Assembly (NCBI GenBank): GCA_003254925.1
Contig: QANZ01018265.1
Location: forward strand, 207,453-271,452
Reading direction: 5' to 3'
DNA: 64,000 nt
Source: Chamaecrista fasciculata
Taxonomy: Eukaryota > Streptophyta > Magnoliopsida > Fabales > Fabaceae
The position numbers were made by a program, and so were the translations under genes. Below, one piece after another: positions 48,014 through 59,692 of the stretch (position 1 is its first letter; every line of letters begins with the position of its first letter). Under the pieces are notes generated by a model, which saw only the letters and a list, made by a program, of their open reading frames with translations, did not search any database and was not told the origin of the DNA.

Positions 48014-49390
48014 TCATTCTTCCTCTGATTCAGATTCAGCATTCTGAAGCCACTCGATGAAGGGCTTGATGCTTTTCCAGAGTTGCGAACTCTTGTTGCT
48101 GCCAGCCAAACCCTGTTGGTACCACTCAAGTATGGACTCTTCCTCCAACAAATCAGAGTCATAGAGAGCCTTTAGGACCAATGCAACCTCCTTCACTGCG
48201 TCTGTGCTAACTTTTCCACAGAAAGATTCTACAGCATGCAGCAAAACCATTTGAGATCCCCCAATTTGAGCGGCTACTGCAAGGTAATTCATCTTTTTTG
48301 ATGCGGCTTTGGCAAATCCTTTGCCAACACCCTCAAAAAGAGAGTCCAATAAAGCACTACAAACCTCTTGGGGACTTCCAGAGAGAGAACCAAGAAAAGA
48401 TTTGAGCTGACCAGCAGAAGAACCTTTCTTCAGATAGTCTGTTATCTCCTCAACAAGGCTGTCATAGTTGTTAACAACACCACCATTTCCATGGTTTGGA
48501 GAACCCCTTGGTGACTTCTGCACTCCATGTGTCGGAGAACCCTTTGGTGACTTCTTCACTTCATGTGTTGGAGAACCCTTTGGTGACTTCTCTTCACTGC
48601 CAGTAGAAAGCATAACCATGTCAGCAGTAACGGCACTTAGCTGCTCCTGGATGCGCTGCCAAGCTGCCTCTAATGAAGTGTCTGTCTGCCATTGGACATC
48701 ATCATCATCACCATCAGACTGGCCATTTTCATCAGCGTTACTAAAAGCAGGGGAGCAGTCCTCATCAGAACCAGAGTTTTTCTTCTTTGATGATGCTCTA
48801 GTAGCATCCTTGGAGTTAGCCACAGTTCCCTTCTTTTTCCCTTCCTTTTTAAGCTTCCTTAATTCCTCATCAACAGCCTCACCTTCTTTAAGTCGCTCCT
48901 TTTCAGCCCTTCTCATGGCCTTCTTGTCTTTTGATCCCTTCTTCTGCTCAGGTGGATTCTTAATTATAAAAGTTGTAAGCTTGTCCCTCATATCAACATC
49001 TGAGACAAACCCACAGGCAGCACATTTTAGGGTGATCATCTGGGTCTTTGTTATAATTACCTCGGTTTCAGGGTTGCTGCAGCCATAACATTGAACATAT
49101 TTCTTTATGAAATTTTCAAGGAGCCCGGCAAGCTTTGCAGTTTCATGGGCCCCATTCACCAGGGAAGTTCCTGTCTTCTCATCAAATTTTGATTGGGCTC
49201 CAAGCTCACAGCCAAAATATTTGGTAATGTAAGACGAGGGTCTAGCCAAGGCCTTTGCAATGTCAACCATGTTAACCACATTAGTCCTGATGCCATTTCC
49301 TCTCCCTTCTATCTTGGTTATCATTTTTGGCATCTTATACCTATAGAAGGCATCATCACGGTTTGATGCACCAATGTTCTGTAAAGCCAT
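48014..49390 (-). CDS. EIF5: Translation initiation factor eIF5, complete, intronless coding region
   Basis: GTPase-activating protein for eIF2 in the 43S/48S complex; promotes GTP hydrolysis at start-codon recognition. 458 residues from MALQNIGASNRDDAFYRYKMP. The N-terminal domain has the YKMPK/GNGIRT segment with the conserved arginine-finger region and a C4 zinc ribbon (C101, C104, C123, C126). A charged linker (KKGSKDKKAMRRAEKERLK) and an acidic stretch (about 205-235) follow. The C-terminal W2/HEAT domain (about 305-458) ends LEWYQQ...FIEWLQNAESESEEE with the acidic-aromatic boxes that bind eIF2-beta and eIF3c. The linker contains three KSPKGSPTH-like repeats (about residues 266-300). 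A complementary 206-codon frame on the plus strand is a shadow. Confidence 0.96.
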   Translation of the reverse strand: MALQNIGASNRDDAFYRYKMPKMITKIEGRGNGIRTNVVNMVDIAKALARPSSYITKYFGCELGAQSKFDEKTGTSLVNGAHETAKLAGLLENFIKKYVQCYGCSNPETEVIITKTQMITLKCAACGFVSDVDMRDKLTTFIIKNPPEQKKGSKDKKAMRRAEKERLKEGEAVDEELRKLKKEGKKKGTVANSKDATRASSKKKNSGSDEDCSPAFSNADENGQSDGDDDDVQWQTDTSLEAAWQRIQEQLSAVTADMVMLSTGSEEKSPKGSPTHEVKKSPKGSPTHGVQKSPRGSPNHGNGGVVNNYDSLVEEITDYLKKGSSAGQLKSFLGSLSGSPQEVCSALLDSLFEGVGKGFAKAASKKMNYLAVAAQIGGSQMVLLHAVESFCGKVSTDAVKEVALVLKALYDSDLLEEESILEWYQQGLAGSNKSSQLWKSIKPFIEWLQNAESESEEE

Positions 49391-50595
49391 CTTGATTCTT
49401 ACAAATGTATGGAAGCTTGAAAAAGTTGATCAAAAGGGAGGAAAAGGCTGCATAAACTGACAACCTTGGCTAGTATTCTTTTGAACCTCTAAAGAACCAA
49501 CACACAGGCAGCCTGTTTCATTTGCAAAATCTCTACTCTTTTTTCTAGACGTAGGACAATACTCCCCAAGTAAACCAATTGATGTCAAAAAGAGGGCAAC
49601 TCGGTCAGACATAAAAAAGGTTACAAACTTTAGACCCTCCACTTTGACAAACTGCAGAACACAGCAGAATGAACTGCAAACTTTCCTACAAAACAATAGA
49701 CAAATCTGAGTTATTCTCAAGGAGAAAATCAACAATATCCAATGAGAATAATTTAAATTCCACTTGAAAATAATTTGACAAATGAGAAATAAAAATTCAA
49801 CATTAGAATGAAACAATCAACAGATCAGGCTTGAAAAAGCAATACAACATCAGGATTGGGAACGTGCAGATCTCAACCGACCAACAAGTTCTGAGGATTC
49901 AATTTCATATCTCCGGGAATCTAGAATAAATAAACCATACCAGAGACTAGAGCAAGATATTTTCTGGGGCAAATTTGTTTAGATTTTTTTGAAAAAACAA
50001 GTGCCCAATAAGGTCGAATTTCCAATCAAATCCCAAGTTCGTGAACCTCTTACCAAAGGACCGTCAAGTATGAAAAGACAGCGACCACGCGTAAATAGAA
50101 AATCCAAAAACAAAAATGGCACATATTCAGCAATCAGCACAGATAGTAGAAATCAATATGAAGTTCAATCCACCAATGTCACAGATCTCGGAATCGAGAT
50201 GCACCAATTAATTGATCCGAAAATCAGTCAGAAAAACAAGAGGATAGATCAAAACATTATCAAACTCAAATTATGACATAAATACAAAGATCGACAATGA
50301 TAACAGAATCATACCCTAATATACAATCAGAACCGATTAATCCAGCTACGGTCAAACAGATGGTGTCAAATAAATAAACAAAAAGCGAAAAGAAGAGCGG
50401 ATAATAAACACTCTACAAAATTGAAGCTGAAACGAAATAGAACAAATAAAAAGGATAGAACACAAGAATCTGAAATTGAAATTGAAATTGAAACTAAAAC
50501 GAAATATGCAGCAACAACCATACCTACGAAGAGACGAAGATTGAAATGGCTCGGCGTTGATACTATCCGTGTGCTGAAGCGAAAGAGAAGTGCGT
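49391..50595 (-). other. eIF5 leader: 5'-UTR exons around an intron of about 1.1 kb
   Basis: On the minus strand a donor TAG|GTATGG lies at 50524/50523 and an acceptor TATGCAG|CC at 49448/49447, leaving a short second leader exon (49447-49391) before the ATG. The intron is AT-rich and has no clear gene of its own. Leader introns next to the ATG are common in plant translation-factor genes and often raise expression; that role is inference. Confidence 0.55.
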
Positions 50596-50617
50596 TATTG
50601 TGGAGCGAGGATGCAGA

Positions 50618-50661
50618 ATTTATATTTATATGCGCCACAAAGAGGACACCGAGAAACCCTA
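50618..50661 (-). promoter_or_regulatory. eIF5 core promoter: TATA box and telo-box-like motif
   Basis: On the minus strand CATATAAATATAAATT (about 50617-50632) is a good TATA box, about 100 bp upstream of the proposed leader donor. On the plus strand AAACCCTAT (50653-50661) is an 8-of-9 match to the telo-box found in many plant translation-machinery promoters. Confidence 0.5.
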
Positions 50662-50689
50662 TATGCGTTAAGCGTTAGGGCAAGCTAAG

Positions 50690-52021
50690 CTTTATTAATC
50701 ATTTAAATATATATTTCCTTTTTTTATTCGAAATTCAAAAACCGACATATATAATTGCCGTGTATTATTTGTTTTGGCAAAAAACATAGGTAATTTGCAT
50801 TGTATTTTTTCCGTGTATAAATTTCCTTGTATTTTTGGTAAAAACATATATAAACACAATTTGACTCGTTTTTTATAAAAAAAAACAAATTCTAGAAAGT
50901 CACTACGAATTGCTCTTTTTTTAGGATTCTTTGAACAATAATATTTTTAGAAAATGATAATAGTTTTAAAATATGACGGCAAATTTCCACTGAATAAACA
51001 TGTCATGAACTATTGACTATCCTCTTATAACTACCCTGAATTTTGAATATTATGAAAAATGATTAAATTTAATAATACTGGAAAATTTGACATTTATATT
51101 TATTTGAATTGGAATAGACTCTTTAATTATTGAATATTGTCATATATATTTCATATTTAATCTATATGTGATATACTAAGACTCTTGACAAACTTTTTTT
51201 TATTTAGTTGAGATTAACAAATTAGGGTTAAATCATGCTTGAAATCAAGCTCAAAAATAGGTTGCATGTTTAATGAAGTTAGCCATATATTTTTCGTTTC
51301 CAGTCTTGATGTAACAAAATCAAAGCTCCATATTACTTTTTACGAATTCAATCTTTGTACAGTTGGAGTTATTGACAAACAAAGTTATATAATACTTTGA
51401 AAGTGAGTTTGGTTAAAACATCAATGTCAACTTCTAAAATATTATTTGGCTTTGTTTGCCAAAGACTTCAACTGAATAAAGAAAAAATTTGTCAAACATA
51501 ATTCGCAGTTCTTATTCATTTGGAATTAGAGAGATAAGACTAACTTTATGAAATAAACGATTTATTTTTAAGCTCGATTTGAGGCTCAATTTGACATTAT
51601 TTGTCGATGATCCCAGTTATGTAAAGAAATAACTTATCAAAAGTATTTCATAGTTCAAAATTCATCGAATTTGAACTTGAAGCAAGATATATATAACCAT
51701 ATTCAAGTTAGTGATCAAAACAAAATTATTTATAAATATTAAGCACCATAATGAAAGTTTTGGCAGGAATCTGATAATACTCTTGTGTGACAATTCAGGT
51801 AAAATTTAAAAGATTCTAATGGTAAGGATGATATATATATATAGTTGCTTATATTTTTTTAATTATTTTTTATATGATCAATTATTATAAATAGAGAATA
51901 TATGAATATTCTTTTATATAACTAATTATAAGTAATGTAGGATAAAAATAGATTTAATAACCTAATATAATTAATTCATATATATATATATACTATTATA
52001 TTATTATTATACTATATATAG
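50690..52021. other. Very AT-rich intergenic DNA with a possible worn foldback element
   Basis: No gene is present. About 51190-51760 shares short phrases ('tttcgtttccagtcttgatg', 'tacgaattcaat', 'tgaacttgaagcaaga') with the MITE at 34639-35202 and may be a diverged copy; its ends cannot be set. Confidence 0.35.
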
Positions 52022-52166
52022 CAGTGGATCTCCTATCAAATGGTACGCCTTGTTGTTCAGCAGGGACCAATCATGTGGCACCATATGTGCAGTGGCGCAC
52101 ACGTGGCGGCACATGATTGGTCATCGCTGAACGGCAGGGCGTGCCGTTCGGCAGAAGATCCGTAGT
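52022..52166. repeat. Compact 145-bp inverted repeat (hairpin MITE)
   Basis: Arms of about 60-70 bp: GTGGATCTCCTATCAAATGG...CCAATCATGTGGCAC pairs with GTGCC/GGCACATGATTGG...GTTCGGCAGAAGATCC. It is GC-richer than its surroundings. It looks like a small MITE and would fold into a long stem if transcribed. Confidence 0.65.
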
Positions 52167-52985
52167 GTGTAAAAGTATTTTGGTTAGTCAAAATTAATTT
52201 TATTATGAAATATTAAAAGATAAAAAAAATAGTGGAAGAAGTTAAGTAATTTCTCACAAATTCAATAGCTAAACAAAAAAACTTTCCATTACTTCAAATA
52301 AAATAATAATATATTATAAAAAATTAAATTTTCATTAAAAATATAATAAAATATTTTTAAATTTTTAAATATATTAAATATGTGGAAAGTTTTATTATAA
52401 TATATAATATATTTCATTAAAATTTAATTATATGTGGAAACTTCATGAAACTTCCCACTTAGGATATTTAAATATATTATAAAATATTTTTAAATTGATT
52501 TTCTTTCCTTTTCAACATTTTTTCCATCCAATTAAAATTGTCAACAAATAAGATTAAATAAAGTCTCAAAAGTGGATTGTTAGTTTCGCATTCAAATAAG
52601 CAAAGTTAATAGTCTAAATACGACAAGTTCAAAATTATATGTTAACTCTTGTGAGTTCTTTCTCTATATAGTTGAAACTATTAGTATATGTTTAGAATTA
52701 ATTTGAGAAATTATGGAAACATGCCAGACTAATTTGAAACAAATAAAATATTTATAACCCATTTGAAATCTATCACATATATTTATAACTAATTTGAGAT
52801 TTTAATTTTTAACCTTAAAAACATTTTTGCTTCCACAAATAATATTCACTTCCACAATCTCTCAAAATAAATAATTTCTGACCGTTGAGCTACAGAATAT
52901 GGTAAAACTCTTACAAAATAGAAAAAGGAAGAAAAAAAAAGTGAGCAATATTATTATTATTTGGTAAGCAATATAATTTAATTAT
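52167..52985. other. AT-rich intergenic DNA
   Basis: AT homopolymer and TAAA-rich sequence, nothing recognised. It ends in the 9-bp target duplication of the next element (52977-52985). Confidence 0.4.
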
Positions 52986-53516
52986 GAGGAAACCTACTAT
53001 TTGGTCCCTCCTTTTTTACTGAGTCAATGATTTGGCCCTTCATTTATTGAAATAGACTACTCAGTCTCTCATTTATCATAATCGTCAACAATTTAGTCCC
53101 TCCATTAAATTACTTGATGACGTGAACGTTAAATGCTAACATGACACCCATTAAATGTTACTTTGGCATCCCAGTCACCTAAACCAACTGAACCGGACCA
53201 AAGAACATAATTAAATCTGTCGAAAATTAAGTCATACTGAATATTTATCTTACATGTGAAGTTTCATGAGGCTTAAACTATTGAAGCATTTCCAAATTTT
53301 AAATCCTAAGTGGTCCCAAATAGTTAAATATGTGGCATTTAACGTGTCGCATGTGCACTTAACGGCTATATCATCAATGTCATTAACAGAGATATGTTAC
53401 ATGGACTAACAAGTTGACATTTGTAATTTTTGAGGAACCAAATAGTCTACTTAAAAAATATAAGGACCAAATAGTTGAAACTGTGAAAAAAGAGGGACCA
53501 AATAGTAGGTTTCCTC
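52986..53516. mobile_element. Mutator-type foldback MITE, 531 bp, perfect 9-bp target duplication
   Basis: Perfect terminal inverted repeats GAGGAAACCTACTATTTGG / CCAAATAGTAGGTTTCCTC are flanked by TTTAATTAT (52977-52985 and 53517-53525). The arms continue with 'tccctcctttttt' / 'aaaaaagaggga' and looser pairing inside. It lies 180 bp upstream of the VPS9A start, so it probably borders or forms part of that promoter. Confidence 0.88.
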
Positions 53517-53696
53517 TTTAATTATTATTGCTATTACTTATTACCATATATATGTCCCTTCCACTGTTCTACAGGGCGGAATTCAGCAGCTATTGTCAAC
53601 GAGAGTAGGTACTTCCCAAGCGAATTGCAATCTGCAAAAGCAAGAGCAAGACTCAGCTCAGTTTCAGTTTCAGCCTTTCCGGCACCGGAGAAATCA

Positions 53697-56600
53697 ATGG
53701 AAAACGCCGACGTTTTCTTGGGTTTACATGATTTCCTTGAGCGCATGCGCCAACCCTCTGCCGCCGATTTCGTCAAAGCAATCAAGAGGTTTTACTTTAC
53801 AACTCTCAATCAATTTCAAAATTCCATTCTCTCCCTTTCCTTGATTTCACTCTCCCTGTTTTGTTTTCTTTCTTGATTTGTTCTCACAAATGCAATTTTC
53901 CCCCTTATGTGCGTTCATTTCGTTGATAGATTTTGATAGTGTTTTATAATTATTTGATTACTTATTATTAATTCTATCCATCCAACACGTCAATGGATTC
54001 TCCAAAATGTACCGTGGAGAAGATCTTAAACTTCGATGATGTTTCTTTGAGGTTTCCAAACTCACAGCTATAGTCAATGATCCAGTGTTCGAAATAATGA
54101 TGCGTTGATCGACGCAGCCCATAATAATTACTTATATAACTCTCTTTAAAGTATCTTTGGATTGTAACCATTAGTATTGTTTATCCTTTGATGAGATCAT
54201 GAGACTCTCAAGAAAAATCTTTGTGAGTGGGACAATTTTATTGCAGCTTTATTGTGTCATTTTCAAATAATGCTCCAGATCCAGAGAGGGATAGTGCCGC
54301 AGTACAGCAGTTCCTTGTAAATATGGAAGCGGCTTTCAGGGCTCATCCACTATGGGCTGGCTGCTCCGAGGAAGAGCTTGAGAGTGCTGGTGAAGTGAGT
54401 TTCTTTTTTACCTTACTTTCTTCAATCATGAATGTAAGTTATAGGGTGGTCTTCCTGATTGCTGGTCAGACAGGAATCATGATATTATTATTATTATGGT
54501 GCAATCTCAGACCTATAACTTGATCCAAAATGGACCCCAGATTGATTTTCTTTCCTTTTCAGTTTATCTTGTCTCAGTGATAGTTAAATGTTCTGAACAA
54601 ACTCCTTTCCAAGTTTGTTAATAAATGTGATGTAACCAAAAATTAATGAGAACTAATCAATGAGGCTTTTAAAGAGACAAGCATTATTCCTGACATTCAC
54701 TGCTATAGCCAGATATTAATCATCCACTCTCCTTTTTACTATCTTTCTGTTTCTGTGCTATGCAGATTTTGTCAAACTATTGCTCTATGTAAAAAGGAAA
54801 AGAGATTAAAAATGAAGAAAAGAAAATAAAGATGACTAACAAATAAGGCCTTTTGTCAAACAAAGGTGAATGTTTAACATGAAACTTTTTTTTTTGGGGG
54901 TTTATCAATGTACGTTTAAGAGTTAATACCCCATCCTTGCCATTCCTAGAATGAAAGTAATTTTAAGAGAACTTAGTTTCTCTGGTTCAATTAAATTGCA
55001 TAAGTTGTAAGGTAAAGAAAAGCTTCAGGGTTCATGTGGGTTTTCTGGGCTTCAAGATGAATCCCATACAACTAGAGAACTGAAACTGAATTCAAACTTT
55101 TGCTCTTCCATCTACTTTCTTCATTACTGATAGAAAGCAATATTCTACATTCTTTTCCTTTTAAACTGTTTTCTTACTATGTGGTGCTTCATCTATTCTT
55201 TATCTCTTTACCTGTGGGTTTCACTCATATACAGGGGCTGGAGAAGTATGTCATGACGAAGTTATTTACTCGTGTATTTGCTTCACTTCCAGATGATGTA
55301 AAACTTGATGATCATCTTTTTGAAAAGATGGCTTTGATTCAACAATTTATTCGGCCTGAAAATTTGGATGTCAAGCCAACCTTTCAGAATGAGACATCTT
55401 GGTTGGTGAGTATGCAACTACACATTGGAGGTGATTTTTATTTTCTATACAGTATAGGCAGTTGAAATTTTGTTTTCATGTGGACATTTGTTCATGTTAA
55501 AAGGCCAATGAATGCTGTATCCATGCTGGATGGATTTTTTTGGGTTTTTAGCCATCATCGCTAGAATGTAGATTTCAAATATAGTTTATTTCTTCTTACA
55601 TCCTTGTTCTCATAGTTAAGTTTAATTTTAACGGTCTTTGTTTGTATATAATGAATTTGCCAGTTGGAGAAAGAGTATTTCCAATAAGAATCCATCTTGA
55701 GTTGGGTTTTAGTTTTGTCAACTGATTGCACAATTTTTGACTTTTTACACTTGTTCATGTTTTATCAGTAAAGATCCTTTAAGACATTACATCTTCTGTC
55801 TGTTGTACTGTTCGCAGCTAGCTCAGAAAGAGTTGCAGAAGATCAACATGTACAAGGCACCCAGAGACAAACTAGTGTGCATCCTGAATTGTTGCAAGGT
55901 TATCAATAACTTGCTGATTAATGCTTCTATTGCATCGAATGACAATCCTCCAGGAGCTGATGAATTTCTTCCTGTGCTAATTTATGTTACTATAAAGGTA
56001 ATCTCTGCATTTCAACATTGAGAGGACAGTTTTCTTAAGAGTTATCAGTATGCTCTTATCTGTAGTTTGTTTTCTCAAATTTGGCTCGGTCATTGTACTT
56101 TGTTTTCATCAGTATGAAAGCTTATACAGATGTAGCTTGTAATTTTGTAGAGTTATGTGGAAATGAAGTAGCAAAAGAACCAGAATGAAGGGAAAAAAAA
56201 AAATCAGTCCATAATCTTATTCAAATTCAATGATAAAAGCTACTGTTAATAATCTGCCGTTATCCTACCTTCTTCGTCTTTGTTCAACGATTTGTTCGAG
56301 TTTTCATTGGGTGTCTTGTTTAGGTCTACTAGTGCTATCTGAGACATTTAAGGTCACTGTTAACTGTGGCATTTTGTGACACCACCTGTAAGGATTCCGG
56401 TACTAGGTTAGGGATGTTTTCCTTTTTTGGTTATGATTCCCTATTTTTGTTTTGTTTCATTTTAAGTATTGGGTTAGGGAAGTTCTCCCTATTTTGGGAT
56501 GATTCCTTGGTGATTCTTTTTGTCTTTTTGGTGTGTGTAACTGCATATCATCCAAATGGCTGGTAACAAGACCATTGTAGTAACCAATGTGGTTCCTGTC

Positions 56601-58363
56601 TTCACAAGGATTATTGATAAAAGACATGAGTTTAGGGATCTGTATATTCTATGATATGTCTGTAACAAGTTGAGCATGATTACTATCCATGCTCCAACTC
56701 GAGGGGGATTGTTAAGAAACAAGATAAAGATAAAATCTTATTAGGATTATGATTGATGTCTGATTAGGATTTAAGTTAAAATGTTGGTTTTATACTTAGA
56801 TAAGGATTTGATATTCAGTTTAAATTTATTTTATTCAAACTTTTCTGGATAAGGATAGTTAGTTATAATTTTTATCTAGGGTCCAGCTTGAGGGAGAGTG
56901 TTGAGAAACAAGATAAAGATAAGAAATCTTAAAAGGATTAGGATTTTTTAGGTTGAAGTTTAAATGTTAGCTTTATATTTATATGAGGATTTGATATTCA
57001 GTTTAGATTAATTTTATTTGAACTTTTTGGTATAAAGATAGTTATACTTTTTATCATATATATGTACCTAAGTACCTTCACATCATCAATAAATCATCAT
57101 GGCATGGGTCATTTTGTCCATGAACTTACATATTATATATGTCAATTACATTATTTTCTACTTAGAAGAACTTGCTACTTTGAAGTTTAAACTGCTGATG
57201 GGTGCAAGAGTTATTCTTATGGCCTTTTGCTTTTGACATATTTGCTCTCAACAGTTGTCTCTGTTTAATGCTTACGAGTTAAAAACTGAAAATTCAAGAG
57301 TGATGAAATTGGACATGTGAGATGGACTTCTTTGACAAACTTAGAGTACATACTTGAATGGCTATTTTCTCCACCAATTGAAATTTCCTCTGATTTATAT
57401 GGTATCATATAGTGGCTAAAGCGTATAACTGTATAAGTTATACATGATAACCTGATATTCTTGTAAATTTTTGTTTTTCTTCCTGTATGCCATTTGATGT
57501 GCACTTTGATTTGTATTTATAAAATTATACACCTTTTCTTTCCCAAAAATGTTATGCAGGCAAACCCTCCACAACTGCACTCCAACCTACTGTACATTCA
57601 AAGATTTAGACGCCAATCTCGATTGGTTTCCGAAGCAGCTTATTTTTTCACAAACATGCTCTCTGCGGAGGCCTTTATCACAAACATTGACGCAAAAGCC
57701 CTTTCAATGGATGAAAATGAATTTGAGAGAAACATTGAATCTGCTCGTGCTGTTCTTTCTGGACTTTCAACTGATTTGCAGGATCAAACCAGATTGCCTG
57801 ATCAAAGTCCTGAAGAACATTCAAGAATAGAACCAGCTAGAGAGTTTGCATCACAAACTCCATCATCTGAATCAAAATCTGAAAATAGGAAAGTAACTCT
57901 TGCAGATCAGTTTTCGATAACAAAGATTCCATCCCTCTCAGATTTGGAGAATAAAGGGGCAAGTATGCTTTTGAAGGAGGATGGGGTAAATGAAGTTTTC
58001 AGGGAGTACCCATATTTATTTGCTCGTTCCGGTGACCTTACAGTCGGTGAAGTGGAAGACCTGCTAAATAACTACAAACAACTAGTTATCAAATACATTT
58101 GTCTTTCCAAAGGGTTAGGTGTCTCTCCTGTATCTCATCCTCCATCTGATACACAAAATAATGTACAAGACCATGTTGAAACAAAAATAGATTCTTCAGA
58201 TAGTGGATATGTAGATGCAGATGAAACCACAAAAAAATCTTTGGATAGGATAGATAGTTCAGATGGAGCATCACTTTCTAGGGAGAAAAAACTTCAATCT
58301 GATCTGCCACAGGATGAGGCAGTTGCACATCACGGTGGAGGCAGTTTTGAAACCTCTAATTGA
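53697..58363 (+). CDS. VPS9A: VPS9A, guanine-nucleotide exchange factor for plant Rab5 GTPases
   Basis: Activates RHA1/ARA7/ARA6-type Rab5 proteins on endosomes for vacuolar trafficking. Exons 53697-53788, 54247-54394, 55235-55405, 55818-55997 and 57560-58363 join in phase to 464 residues. The start MENADVFLGLHDFLERMR is preferred because it matches plant VPS9A N-termini as I recall them; an in-frame Met at 53625 would add 24 residues. The helical bundle and VPS9 core (about 80-260) include GLEKYVMTKLFTRVF, KINMYKAPRDKLVCILNCCK, NNPPG-like NDNPPGADEFLPVLIYVTIKANPP and SEAAYFFTNMLSAE. Asp185 corresponds in number to the Asp needed for exchange in Arabidopsis VPS9A. The C-terminal 200 residues are variable and Ser/Glu-rich, with YPYLFARSGDLTVGEVEDLLN conserved. 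The protein is about 55 residues shorter than Arabidopsis VPS9A. Intron 4 (1.56 kb) holds copia-like LTR remnants. Confidence 0.95.
56710..57085 (+). mobile_element. Two adjacent copia-like LTR fragments in VPS9A intron 4
   Basis: TGTTAAGAAACAAGATAAAG (from 56710) and TGTTGAGAAACAAGATAAAG (from 56899) begin two related blocks of about 180 bp, both with 'aggatttgatattcagttta'. Each is preceded by a purine tract (CTCGAGGGGGAT, CTTGAGGGAGAG), the polypurine-plus-LTR junction of Ty1/copia elements. No internal coding remains. Exact 3' ends are not clear. Confidence 0.55.
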
Positions 58364-59549
58364 TTGGAACTATAGTTTCTTGGTTTTTTTTAATGATATT
58401 CCCTTTATTTTTATTTTACTTTTCCCCTTTCATGTAAAATTATTTTGTTTTCTCTTCTGTACAAGGGGAGGCAATGCCACCCAATGTTCCATCTGAACTT
58501 GTTCTCAGGTTTTACAACTGCAATGAGAAAGTTAATTAGAGAAAATGGGAAATTCAGCATTTACTTTGCAATTAAACTCATGTTTGTAAAGATGCCATTA
58601 TGCAATGAATTTATACACTCATGTTCCTCATTTACTGATTAGTTTTGTACCAGCAATAGCAGTACGGGTTTCTTCATTATGGTTTTCACAATCATTTCTT
58701 TAAAATCTTCAATCCAATTTAGATGATATTTGTAATTTGTAATGGATCACATCTCTCATTAGATTCCTGATCACACATTGGGAATCTGCAATGGTGTGGA
58801 TCATTAAAGAATATATCTAGAGCTGGACAGGTAGGTCTAAACTAATTGTGAAACTTTTTACGTCTACTGACTAATGATTTTGTGAATTACCGTTTTATTC
58901 AGTTTGTAAGTAATGAATAACTGTTTCTTCAGAAGTTTGTTCCATTTCCTTAGGTATAAAGGTGCTGTATGGCCATTGGTTCAGGAAGCAGTGCATATGA
59001 AAGAGAAAATACATATGACATATTGATCAGAATAGATACACATGGAATACCACAGCCATTGAGTGAGAAGACATAATGCATATATTTTAATTTAACTTTT
59101 TAAGAGTTGTTTCTTTCTCATGTTTTAACTAAAAGGAGCTTGATTGGGATAGATATGTTGAATCTTGCCTGCCATTTCATGAAATTATCTTGTGCCTTTT
59201 TGACATCGGTGGATAGCACCACTGTCCTTGTCTCTTTCCTCTTATATTATTATATGAGTTTGATTCGCTTAATAATGCAAATATTATATATTGAAATGGT
59301 GCCTCCCCACCTAATAAGTTGAGCCACAAATTATCTAATATACTTGTGCATGCATGATTAAACTTACACAAATGGTGCTTTCGTTGGCTGAGTTTCAGGA
59401 TATGGGCCAATTGAAAATCTGACTAGTCTACATAAGCAAGGCTACTAATCTGCAGGTAAGCTTCTTCTCATGCTTATACCAATCACAGAGATATATTTTT
59501 TGTGTGTGAACCATGGGTATCCCCTTCTATTTGTTCTAACGGTATAAAC
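58364..59549 (+). other. VPS9A 3' UTR and following intergenic DNA
   Basis: The first several hundred bases after the stop are probably the 3' UTR. No further gene, splice-linked ORF or repeat end was recognised. Confidence 0.4.
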
Positions 59550-59692
59550 GAAGAGTAATTCTATTCGAGCAAATAGGATCACATAGGAGGCAAAGCTCTC
59601 ACAAACTATTTAAGTCTCGAATCCAAGATCCTTAGTTAACTTGTATCATCTCCTAACCAATTGATCCACGTACTTGATAGTACAGAGATATC
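59550..59692 (-). mobile_element. tRNA-derived SINE-like element, minus orientation
   Basis: On the minus strand TCAATTGGTTAGGAGATG resembles box A and GGATTCGAGACTT resembles box B, about 35 bp apart, like a degraded tRNA head. The tail and target duplication were not resolved. Confidence 0.4.

Noticed and set aside
48468..49088. Plus-strand open frame of 206 codons
   Set aside because: It lies wholly antisense to the eIF5 coding region and mirrors its Ser/Lys-rich codons; no motif and no upstream context.
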